Assembly (NCBI RefSeq): GCF_029203305.1
Contig: NC_089466.1
Coordinates: forward strand, 868,001 to 932,000
Reading direction: 5' to 3'
DNA from: Yamadazyma tenuis
Taxonomy: Eukaryota > Ascomycota > Pichiomycetes > Serinales > Debaryomycetaceae
DNA length: 64,000 bases
Of this stretch, positions 18,483 through 26,568 are shown one piece after another (within the stretch, counting starts at the first letter, position 1; every line of letters begins with the position of its first letter). The notes beneath the pieces were generated by a model. It saw nothing but the letters and a program-made list of their open reading frames with translations. It was not told the origin of the DNA and made no database searches. A program made the position numbers and the translations under genes.

Positions 18483-18707
18483 TTATCCCAATGTGCACTG
18501 GGTAATCTTGACACACCTCTTTCCCAAAAGGCCCCTTTTGGGCAAGCAGCATTTGTCTCTTTTCAAAATTGGCTCTTCGTCGATATCCACGAATCTCTTT
18601 GCTATTTTTCCCAAGCTATTCAATTCCATATACCTGCTTTGGTAAATAGTAGCAGCCACCACTAAATTGACCATAAAAAGTCCAATTAAAACCTTGAAGA
18701 ATTGCAT
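18483..18707 (-). CDS. Small secreted cysteine peptide precursor with Kex2-type sites
   Basis: 74 residues from the ATG at 18707. A typical signal peptide (QFFKVLIGLFMVNLVVAA, residues 2-19) is followed by a short pro-region and dibasic KR sites at 37-38, 49-50, 57-58 and 63-64. The last ~24 residues hold four cysteines (53, 54, 65, 71; pattern CC-x10-C-x5-C) in a basic context. This is the plan of a secreted, Kex2-processed, disulphide-stabilised peptide. A TATAAA on the minus strand lies ~50 bp before the ATG. No homologue is recognised. Candidates are a signalling peptide, an antimicrobial or competition peptide, or a cell-wall factor; sequence alone does not choose. Confidence 0.5.
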   Translation of the reverse strand: MQFFKVLIGLFMVNLVVAATIYQSRYMELNSLGKIAKRFVDIDEEPILKRDKCCLPKRGLLGKRCVKITQCTLG

Positions 18708-19147
18708 TTCCAACCGATGATCAAATATTGGGAACTATGTGGCAATCTGTCTCAATTTATACTTCTCCACCCGTTATCATTATCTGTACAACCGCAAATG
18801 CGGTAACTTTAATCTAAAAAGCCTTTTTTGCGAAATTCACTATTATTGTTTATAGGGATAGACAAGGTTGATCCCAACTAAACATGAACGTGGTGAAGAA
18901 AGTATTTGAAAGGTCATTTATATAAGATATGATTCGAAGTTCTCGACCTTAATTTTAAAGTCGTATCAACTCACACAAGTTCTAAGTCACATTACAGATT
19001 AAATGTAAGATTTAAAATATACAAATGAGGAACCGGCAAGTTCCATTTGATTTATCTATTTTATTATTTATTCATTTGAGTAACAAATAAATCATATACC
19101 AACGTTAAAGTTAAAATAATAAGTATTTCTCTTTGGGATCAAGAAAT
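18708..19147. other. Intergenic, secreted-peptide promoter and RPL16 3' region
   Basis: 440 bp, AT-rich. TTTATA at 18756-18761 reads TATAAA on the minus strand, suitably placed for the secreted-peptide gene. The right end (19020-19147) is an A/T-rich 3' flank of RPL16. No other ORF. Confidence 0.5.
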
Positions 19148-19750
19148 TTAGTAACCGAATTCAGCCAATTTTTGGGAAGCTTCAGAGTCAGCAACAGAAG
19201 CCTTAGCGGATTGAATCTTCTTCAATAAAGCCTTCTTCTTGGCGTAGTATTCAGCAGATTGCAACTTTCTCTTTTCTTCCAATTTGTCAACGACAGATTC
19301 GTATTTCCATCCAACAGACGAAGACAACTTACCGACAGTGGTGTATTTTCTACCTGGCTTCAATCTTAAGACTCTCAAAGCTTGAGGAACCACAACTCTC
19401 TTCTTCTTGTCGTATGGAGGTGGAATACCTTCGAAAACCTTCAATCTTTCCAAAGCAGCCTTACCTCTTGGAGTTTTGTGAGCAATCATACCCTTGATGG
19501 CCTTGTAAAAGATTCTGGAAGGGGCTCTGAAGTGGAATGGACCGTGAGTCTTGTTGTATCTGGTACCCTTTCTCAAGTAGTCGTGGTATTTCAATTTGTT
19601 TCTGAAGAATTCACCAGAGATGTTCAAGGCTTCACATCTGACGACAACAACTTTTTGGCCGTTCAACAATTGTTTGGCAACGGTGGAAGCCAAACGACCT
19701 AATAAGTGACCCTTACCGTCAATAACAACAACTGGTTGGTAGGCGGACAT
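19148..19750 (-). CDS. RPL16: Cytosolic 60S ribosomal protein uL13 (Rpl16)
   Basis: 200 residues, full length for fungal uL13. Family blocks: [16 protein letters not shown] at the start, [34 protein letters not shown] and [16 protein letters not shown]. It is a structural protein of the large subunit. Unlike both S. cerevisiae RPL16 genes, which carry introns, this copy is read in one exon from its ATG. The promoter has a CACGTG at 19897-19902. Confidence 0.96.
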   Translation of the reverse strand: MSAYQPVVVIDGKGHLLGRLASTVAKQLLNGQKVVVVRCEALNISGEFFRNKLKYHDYLRKGTRYNKTHGPFHFRAPSRIFYKAIKGMIAHKTPRGKAALERLKVFEGIPPPYDKKKRVVVPQALRVLRLKPGRKYTTVGKLSSSVGWKYESVVDKLEEKRKLQSAEYYAKKKALLKKIQSAKASVADSEASQKLAEFGY

Positions 19751-20105
19751 TTTTTTCGTTAGTGGTTATTGAAAAAAAAATTTTAGTAAAACCTTTCTAG
19801 ATGAAATAAATTTTTCGTGAGTGCACTGCGAGAGTTTTCCGTTTAGCGGGTGAAGAGTGCGAAATAGTGACACAAAAAGAAAAGCAGTCACACCCGCACG
19901 TGAGGGTTTTCCATGTAGGTTATATGGTGCAACCGGTACTAGTTTATAGGTGAACACCAGTATTTTGGTTTTAACTAGGTCTTCAAAAGAACTGCAATGA
20001 CCACTGGTATTTATTCACGATGAGCAGTCTTTTATATAATTTTGGAGAATTTTTGTACGCATTTACCATGGCTGCAAACATAAGTGACATTTTAACTAAG
20101 TACAA
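19751..20105. other. RPL16 promoter and LEU4 3' flank
   Basis: 355 bp between the RPL16 start and the LEU4 stop. It contains the CACGTG box, poly-A/T tracts next to the RPL16 ATG and no ORF of note. Confidence 0.6.
19897..19902. promoter_or_regulatory. CACGTG (Cbf1-type E-box) in RPL16 promoter
   Basis: A palindromic CACGTG 147 bp before the RPL16 ATG, in the context CACCCGCACGTGAGGGTT. In C. albicans, Cbf1 together with Tbf1 drives ribosomal-protein genes, so this is a good candidate site. Confidence 0.5.
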
Positions 20106-21878
20106 CTAAATAACAATCTCTTTGGATTCAATTAATGAGTTAACCACAGAAATAATGGCGTGAACCGACGCTTCAGACACATCGGAGTGGACCCCACATC
20201 CCCATTTCTTAACCTTTTCACCATTAGAGTTGATATAACTCAATTGAATGTAAGTGGCAGCCTTACCTTGGGAACCAGTACCCAAGTTGTGCTCTGAATA
20301 GTGGATAACTTCAAAGTAAGTACCAAATCTGCTGGAAATAGCATCAATGAATGCAGAAATTGGACCATTACCTTTACCATAAACAGAAATGGTCTTACCG
20401 TTGATATCCAAGGATGCATTGATTTCTCTCGAAGAATCATCACTATCTTTGTTTCTGAAGATATCAAACTCTTTCAAGTTCAAAACACTGGTACGTTCGG
20501 CCATGAATCTTTCCTTAAACAATTCGACAATCTCATCTGATTTTAATTCTCTTCCTAACAAATCAGCAGTGTCTTGAACAGCACCTGAGAATTCCACTTG
20601 CAATTGTCTAGGTAAGTCCAATCCTAAGGATCTCAAAATAATCCAAGCAGCACCCCCCTTTCCAGACTGTGAGTTGACTCTGATGACAGCCTCGTAGTTT
20701 CTTCCAATATCCTTTGGATCCAAAGGCAAGTATGGAATAGCCCACTTTTGTGAGTCTCTCTTTGCGGCCTTTTCGAATCCTTTCTTGATAGCATCCTGGT
20801 GAGATCCAGAAAAGGCTGACACAACCAAAGATCCACTGTATGGAGCTCTGGCACTCACAGGGATCTTGTTACATCTCTCACTAACGGCAATAATTGATTC
20901 CATATCAGAAAAGTCCAATTCAGGTGCAACACCTTGAGTGTATAAATTCAAGGCGACAGTGACCAAGTCCACGTTACCAGTTCTTTCACCGTTTCCAAAA
21001 AGACATCCTTCCACTCTGTCAGCACCAGCCATCACACCCAATTCGGTGGCTGCAACACCACATCCTCTGTCATTATGAGGGTGCACAGACACACAAATTT
21101 TTTCACGTTCGGTGATGTTTCTGCAAAAGTATTCGATTTGGTCAGCGTAAACGTTTGGAGAAGCCACTTCAACGGTGGCAGGCAAATTGAAGATAATTGG
21201 TTGCTCAACCGTTGGTTCCCAAGCGTTTTTAACTGCTTCACAGATTTCTACTGCGAAATCAGTGGGTGTGTCAGAGAAACATTCAGGAGAAAACTCAAAC
21301 GTCCAGAGAGTGTCTTGCATTTCTGGGTCGTCTTTGGTCAACGAACGCACAAGCTTCGTGGCCTCGACAGCTTTGGCGATGGCTTCGTCTTTCGACATGT
21401 TAAAAACCACATCTCTGAATAAATCGGAGGTAGCCAAGTAAGTATGGATACACGCTCTTTTGGCACCTTTCACCGATTCCACCGTTCTTCTGATAAGGTG
21501 TTCTCTCGACTGTGTCAATACCTGGATGGTGACATCATCTGGAGCGGTTTCCACCGCGTATCTAGTGAAATCGAAATCAGTTTGAGAGGCAGATGGGAAC
21601 GACACTTCGATTTCTTTGAAACCAATTTCAATTAACTTCTTGAAGTATTCCTTCTTTTCAGGCACCGTCATGGGATCAGGTAAAGACTGGTTTCCATCTC
21701 TCAAGTCTGTCGATAACCATCTGGGAGCTTTGGTGATAGTTTTGTTTGGCCAGTTTCTGTCGGGTAAATGCACAGTTTTGAAAGGCGAATATTTTTTCAG
21801 AGGATCTCTTAACAAGTTGGCATACTTCTTGGCAGCCGGGGCGGCTCTTTGGAAGAGTATATTCGTAGCTTTGAACAT
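20106..21878 (-). CDS. LEU4: 2-isopropylmalate synthase (leucine biosynthesis)
   Basis: 590 residues. It condenses acetyl-CoA with 2-ketoisovalerate, the first committed step to leucine. The catalytic TIM barrel has STDLRDGNQSLPDPM (metal-binding Asp) and the HPHNDRGCGVAATELG motif, then FGNGERTGNVDLV. The C-terminal ~150 residues form the leucine-feedback regulatory domain (NGPISAFIDAI, YIQLSYINSNGE). Residues 1-25 are Arg/Lys/Ala-rich without acidic residues, consistent with mitochondrial import. The end is shorter than S. cerevisiae Leu4 by about 20 residues. A Gcn4 site sits 43 bp before the ATG. The gene is divergent from NSR1. Confidence 0.95.
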   Translation of the reverse strand: MFKATNILFQRAAPAAKKYANLLRDPLKKYSPFKTVHLPDRNWPNKTITKAPRWLSTDLRDGNQSLPDPMTVPEKKEYFKKLIEIGFKEIEVSFPSASQTDFDFTRYAVETAPDDVTIQVLTQSREHLIRRTVESVKGAKRACIHTYLATSDLFRDVVFNMSKDEAIAKAVEATKLVRSLTKDDPEMQDTLWTFEFSPECFSDTPTDFAVEICEAVKNAWEPTVEQPIIFNLPATVEVASPNVYADQIEYFCRNITEREKICVSVHPHNDRGCGVAATELGVMAGADRVEGCLFGNGERTGNVDLVTVALNLYTQGVAPELDFSDMESIIAVSERCNKIPVSARAPYSGSLVVSAFSGSHQDAIKKGFEKAAKRDSQKWAIPYLPLDPKDIGRNYEAVIRVNSQSGKGGAAWIILRSLGLDLPRQLQVEFSGAVQDTADLLGRELKSDEIVELFKERFMAERTSVLNLKEFDIFRNKDSDDSSREINASLDINGKTISVYGKGNGPISAFIDAISSRFGTYFEVIHYSEHNLGTGSQGKAATYIQLSYINSNGEKVKKWGCGVHSDVSEASVHAIISVVNSLIESKEIVI

Positions 21879-22381
21879 ACTGCTATCAAATCAGAAACTA
21901 AAAAAATCAGTTCAGGTGTATGAGTCAAATTTTTTCAGACCGAGATTTTTCATCAAGTTATATTGCATATTTTACTAAGGGAAATGTGGAGAGTTAGGGA
22001 ACCTCGCCTAAACCGGGCCGCGACAGGCACACCCGCACCTGCCCACATCGCACCACCTCGTGGAATCGCTACCCCATTTTCGATTGTGTGAGGGTTAGGA
22101 AATAATACCTGGGGGTTTGGGTGTATACGAGCAGAGTTGATGGGGTGGGGTATATATTTGAAAAGATAGAATCTTCAAGTTGGCTTGTGACATTACAAAG
22201 GAATTCAATATATTTTCGACTATCTGTTGAATGTTTGTGTGGTGTACTATTTTAACTGTGTGATCGATGAATTGCAGTTATATGCACTCAACCAGAAAAG
22301 TTTTTTTCCAGGAGATGCTCTTCTCACAAGTGAAAAATTATATTAAATACCTAACATACCATCTGCATCAGACAATCAAAA
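21879..22381. other. Divergent LEU4/NSR1 promoter
   Basis: 503 bp shared by two outward-facing genes. The LEU4 side holds TGAGTCA. The middle has a GC-rich block (22010-22080) with CCGGGCCGCG at 22013, which only partly fits the Leu3 consensus. The NSR1 side has an RRPE-like TGAAAAATT at 22331-22339. Confidence 0.55.
21921..21927. promoter_or_regulatory. Gcn4 site TGAGTCA before LEU4
   Basis: A perfect 7-bp palindromic Gcn4/AP-1 core, 43 bp upstream of the LEU4 ATG. Amino-acid-starvation control of LEU4 by Gcn4 is established in yeasts, so the match is credible. Confidence 0.65.
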
Positions 22382-23761
22382 ATGGCCAAATCAAGCACAA
22401 AAACTGCCAAGGCAGTGACAAAGAAGGTGAAAGACTCTAAGAAGAGCAAGAAGGTTGAAGCCAAGCCAGTGGAATCCAGTTCCAGTGAAGAATCTTCTTC
22501 CGAAAGCGAAAGCGAAGAAAGCTCGAGTGATGATTCTTCTTCTGAAGACAAATCTTCGTCATCTTCGTCTTCTGACAGTGATTCTGACAGCGACAGCGAC
22601 AGTGATTCCGAAGAAGAAAAGAAGGTAGAGAAGAAGGTTGAGAAGAAGGTCGAGAAGAAGGTTGAAAAGAAGGAATCAAGCTCTGAATCTGATAGCGATT
22701 CTTCTTCTGACAGTGAATCAGACAGCGACTCCGACAGTGACAGTGATTCCGAAGACGAAAAGAAGGTCGAGAAGAAGGTCGAGAAGAAGGTCGAGAAGAA
22801 GGTCGAAAAGAAGGTCGAAAAGAAGGAATCTTCTGACAGCGACTCCGACAGCTCCAGCTCCAGCTCTGACTCTGACAGCAGTTCCGACAGCAGTTCCGAC
22901 AGTAGTTCCGACTCTGACAGCGATAGCGACAGTGATTCCGACTCCGACTCCGATTCCGAAACCAAAGCATCTACCAAGAAGGACAACAAGCGTAAACCAG
23001 ACAGTGACGAAGAATTCCAAACCGCTGACGAAGAACCAACCCCAAAGAAGGCCAAGGTTGTTCAAGAACCAGCCACCCTTTTCGTTGGTAGATTGTCCTG
23101 GAACATCGACGACGACTGGTTAAAGAGAGAATTCGAACCCCTGGGAGGTGTCATTAGTGCCAGAGTAATCATGGAAAGAGCCACTGGAAAGTCCAGAGGT
23201 TACGGATATGTTGATTTCGAGAGCAAGGCCGATGCCGAAAAAGCTCTTCAAGACTTCCAAGGAAAGGAAATCGACGGTAGACCCATCAACTTGGACTTGT
23301 CTACTTCCAAACCTCAAACCCCAGCTAAGAACGACAGAGCCAAGAAGTTCGGTGATGTTGTGTCAGCTCCTTCCGATACTTTATTCATTGGAAACTTGAG
23401 TTTCAACGCCACCAGAGACAAGTTGTTCGAAGCTTTTGGTCAATACGGTGAAGTGATTTCTTGCAGAATCCCAACCCATCCAGACACTCAACAACCTAAG
23501 GGATTCGGATATGTTCAGTATGGAAGCATCGAAGAAGCCAAAGCCGCATTGGAAGCCTTGAACGGTGAGTACATCGAAGGTAGACCTTGTAGATTGGATT
23601 ACTCCACTCCAAGAGACCCAGCATCTTCTCAGAAGCCAAGATTTGGAGGTGACAGACAAGGTGGATTTGGAGGTAACAGATTTGGAGACAGATCTGCCAC
23701 CAACTCCCCAAGACCCCAAAAGACCGCCGAATTTAGAGGTACCAAGAGAACCTTTGACTAA
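22382..23761 (+). CDS. NSR1: Nucleolin-like nucleolar protein Nsr1
   Basis: 459 residues. The N-terminal half (~30-215) alternates long Ser/Asp/Glu tracts, typical CK2 substrates, with two blocks of KKVEKKVEKK repeats (~80-98 and ~128-150). Two RRMs follow: RRM1 begins TLFVGRLSW with RNP1 SRGYGYVDF; RRM2 begins TLFIGNLSF with RNP1 KGFGYVQY. The tail is a short Gly/Arg/Phe region (RFGGDRQGGFGGNRFG) instead of the long RGG domain of S. cerevisiae Nsr1. Role: pre-rRNA processing and nuclear-localisation-signal binding in the nucleolus. Two CK2 catalytic genes lie in the same window, a possible kinase-substrate pair (inference). Confidence 0.9.
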   Translation: MAKSSTKTAKAVTKKVKDSKKSKKVEAKPVESSSSEESSSESESEESSSDDSSSEDKSSSSSSSDSDSDSDSDSDSEEEKKVEKKVEKKVEKKVEKKESSSESDSDSSSDSESDSDSDSDSDSEDEKKVEKKVEKKVEKKVEKKVEKKESSDSDSDSSSSSSDSDSSSDSSSDSSSDSDSDSDSDSDSDSDSETKASTKKDNKRKPDSDEEFQTADEEPTPKKAKVVQEPATLFVGRLSWNIDDDWLKREFEPLGGVISARVIMERATGKSRGYGYVDFESKADAEKALQDFQGKEIDGRPINLDLSTSKPQTPAKNDRAKKFGDVVSAPSDTLFIGNLSFNATRDKLFEAFGQYGEVISCRIPTHPDTQQPKGFGYVQYGSIEEAKAALEALNGEYIEGRPCRLDYSTPRDPASSQKPRFGGDRQGGFGGNRFGDRSATNSPRPQKTAEFRGTKRTFD

Positions 23762-24297
23762 TCCCTGCATTCCTTCTGTATAGTAGTTAATAAAATGTTT
23801 TTCACCGTATATGAAAGACTCCGATCGGAGATCATGGAGTAGAGGCGAAAATTTGACAGGTCAGCCGCACCCGCCAAACTCATAAGACAAGAAAATATCG
23901 CCAGACCCATACACAAAACCCCAAAGTTGATGGTAATTTCGTTGGCCAGTTACCGGGTGCTGTTTGTAAACTTTGCAATATTTTCTTTTTGTTATTTGTA
24001 GAGGGTGGCTTTGATAAACCTTGACATCTGGTTCGCACAATGGGGGAGAGGGCGAGGCCTTTTTTTTTTGCTCACCCATCAATACAAATATAACCGTTTC
24101 AATTGATAACTTTATCAGTTTGAAGTTTTATATCAACTACAATCTTGTTAAATCAACGGCATAGTCCTTACTAAAGGCCTGTACACCATCCATATTTCAA
24201 ATTCATTGTTCTGTTAGATTTTTTTGTCCACCGTTAATGCTTGTGTGCCGTTGAACTCGAACCTTTTATACCTATTGTTCACTACTGTTTTATCTTC
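23762..24297. other. Intergenic between NSR1 and RIM8
   Basis: 536 bp. A poly-T run at 24061-24069 and AT-rich sequence approach the RIM8 start. An out-of-frame ATG at 24237 opens a 5-codon upstream ORF (ATG CTT GTG TGC CGT TGA). No gene is recognised. Confidence 0.5.
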
Positions 24298-26481
24298 ATG
24301 AGGAAAGCAGTTTCAAGAATAATACCGGGACGGCTGAAGAGCTTTCTCGATGGTCCGAGTACGGGGCCTGCTCCGGCATCTGGCGCCGGTCCCGTGCAGA
24401 CTCCCAACACCGCTTCCTCGTCTCCTTTTAGGATAGACTTCAATTCAGTTTCTGACTTCTACATTGTCCTTGATAAACCCCATAACTCATGGCTCCCAGG
24501 CGATGAAGTATCGGGCCAGATTATCTTGATTACAAAGAAAAATTTAGCTAATATTGTTATCACTCTTTCACTAGTGGGCTATGTTAAGATCAACGGATTA
24601 TCTCATTCAAAATTAAGACCTGTGAAACACAGCTTGTTTAACCATACCATCAAGATTTATGGCGATGACTTACAACCGACAGAACGCTCGGATGGTCTAT
24701 CGAGTGGGTTATATAAGGGAGAACACCGATTCCCCTTTATTGTAAAGTTACCAAACAAACGCATCTATACTAGCATTGATTTCGGAAAAGGGTCAATTAC
24801 TTACTTACTCAAGGCCACTATGAGTGACTCAAACATGGTATATGCTCAGTCAAACACTCCTGGAGATTCCAACCCTTCATCTCCAGGCTTACTTGCCAAA
24901 ACAAAGAACCTTAAGATCCTCAACAACTCCAATTATAGTTCAGAGAAATTGATTAACTTGATAAACCCCATAGATGTGAGCACTCTTTTGCCACCAAAGA
25001 CAAAGAGACTAATAATCAAGGATCCTAGGTATAACAGAAGACTTTCTCGGACTCAAAGTTCCAATTCTACCATAAATACCTTCAACACCTTTGGCACTTT
25101 TTCCTCAAATAACTCTGACCCGAACGAGAACACCAATTCGAATTCAAACTCCCCACGAGATCAAGAAATGGGCGAAAGCCTTGAAAACCAACCAGATGAC
25201 CACAACGAAACTCCAACCACTCCTCATGCTCCTTCAAATAGCGTGGATTATGCCTCTAAACCAAATACTATCAAAGTATCATTAGCAATTCCTGAAAAAG
25301 GTTATTTGAGAGGTGAGCTAATTCCAGTCAAATTGAATATCAATCATCTTCGAAAGGTTCAGGATGTGAATGGAATCATTATCACCTTTGTTAGGGTTTG
25401 TAGGTTGGAAAGTGGTCCCGATGGAATTTACGATTCGTTTAGAAAGGACTTGGGTCAGAAGGTCATCCCCATATACGTGGATCCAATTAATTTCAAGGCA
25501 GAAATCAGTACGAACATAAGAGTACCAGCTGACTGCTTTCCTACCATCAGTGGATGCCCCTTAGTGTCGTTTCAATATTTTGTTGAAGTGTTGATTAACT
25601 TGTCTGGAAAGTCCGTTTCATTGGTAGACAATGAACAGACAAAATCGTCTGTGGTAAGTGAAACCGGAAGACAGTCTCCAATAGTCGATTTCTCCACTAA
25701 CGGATCTCAAAATGTTAATGAAGACACGATGAACTCGGATTCAGCTACAAACACCACAGACTTAAGACTGCAATTCAAGTATCTGTCAACGGTATCAGAT
25801 TTCAACCATAAAGCTACATCGAGTTTCATCAATACTGATAAGTTCAAACATCTGAAGAAGTTTTTGCAGTTAACTTCAGAAGTGGTGATTGGAACTCATA
25901 GGCTGCAAAAAGATTCCGACTCTTCTGCTTCGGTCTCAAATCCTTTGAGTCTGGATATACCTTTGGAAACACCACCTTCCCGAGGATCATCATTGAGGTC
26001 TGAAAGCTCTCCAATAGTGCCTGCGGCCCAATCACATGCGGCCCAAATCATTCCACAACCATTGTTCAACGTAATTCCAGAAGCCATGGAGATTAACCAT
26101 TTCAATGGCAGAGCTCCTGATTATAATGAAATCCATAATGAGAGTGGGTTGTTACCATTCCCTGAGCAACCAGCGATGTCAGAGAAAGATCAAATGAGAG
26201 CTCATGAGAGGAGTCTTTTACCATCTGAGCCTTTCTTGTCTGTTAATGACGTTGAATCGAGGGAGTCTGTCAGTCCAATCATGGAAAATGCCCAGCTTCT
26301 CGAACCATCAACTCCTCCTCAAGAGACAAATGGTGGAACCGACTTCAACTTTTTCAGCAACGAACAATCACCGAATAACAACGAACAAGAAGACCAATAC
26401 AGTCAGATTGACTATGTTCCAAACTATGAAAGATCTAATAATGATCCGCTAGTCGAGGGTAACTCGACCTCAGAACATTGA
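24298..26481 (+). CDS. RIM8: Arrestin-related protein of the alkaline-pH pathway (Rim8/PalF-like)
   Basis: 727 residues from the first in-frame ATG (24298). An N-terminal arrestin fold (~40-190: FYIVLDKPHNSWLPGDEVSG, then KGEHRFPFIVKLPNK) and a C-terminal arrestin fold (~340-470: IKVSLAIPEKGYLRGELIPV, RVPADCFPTISGCPLVSFQYFVE) are separated and followed by long Ser/Asn-rich disordered parts. Rim8/PalF couples the Rim21 sensor to ESCRT-I during ambient-pH signalling, and a late APDYNEI could serve as an ubiquitin-ligase-type PY contact. Other alpha-arrestins (ART family) are the alternative, but the exact opening blocks favour Rim8. Longer than S. cerevisiae Rim8 (542). Confidence 0.7.
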   Translation: MRKAVSRIIPGRLKSFLDGPSTGPAPASGAGPVQTPNTASSSPFRIDFNSVSDFYIVLDKPHNSWLPGDEVSGQIILITKKNLANIVITLSLVGYVKINGLSHSKLRPVKHSLFNHTIKIYGDDLQPTERSDGLSSGLYKGEHRFPFIVKLPNKRIYTSIDFGKGSITYLLKATMSDSNMVYAQSNTPGDSNPSSPGLLAKTKNLKILNNSNYSSEKLINLINPIDVSTLLPPKTKRLIIKDPRYNRRLSRTQSSNSTINTFNTFGTFSSNNSDPNENTNSNSNSPRDQEMGESLENQPDDHNETPTTPHAPSNSVDYASKPNTIKVSLAIPEKGYLRGELIPVKLNINHLRKVQDVNGIIITFVRVCRLESGPDGIYDSFRKDLGQKVIPIYVDPINFKAEISTNIRVPADCFPTISGCPLVSFQYFVEVLINLSGKSVSLVDNEQTKSSVVSETGRQSPIVDFSTNGSQNVNEDTMNSDSATNTTDLRLQFKYLSTVSDFNHKATSSFINTDKFKHLKKFLQLTSEVVIGTHRLQKDSDSSASVSNPLSLDIPLETPPSRGSSLRSESSPIVPAAQSHAAQIIPQPLFNVIPEAMEINHFNGRAPDYNEIHNESGLLPFPEQPAMSEKDQMRAHERSLLPSEPFLSVNDVESRESVSPIMENAQLLEPSTPPQETNGGTDFNFFSNEQSPNNNEQEDQYSQIDYVPNYERSNNDPLVEGNSTSEH

Positions 26482-26568
26482 AGTTTATAGAGTAACGAAT
26501 TACGATAATGTATTATAGTACTATAAAAGTTGACAAACATATCTAATGATACAAGTACGCAAAAAGCA

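Noticed and set aside
22013..22022. CCGGGCCGCG as a Leu3 site for LEU4
   Set aside because: Two mismatches to CCGGNNCCGG, in a GC-rich patch where such near-matches are likely.
22351..23055. 234-codon antisense ORF inside NSR1
   Set aside because: Ser/Glu/Leu low-complexity mirror of the repetitive Ser/Asp/Lys coding strand; no independent evidence.
24237..24254. ATG at 24237 as the RIM8 start
   Set aside because: It is out of frame with the arrestin ORF and stops after five codons; at most a tiny upstream ORF.
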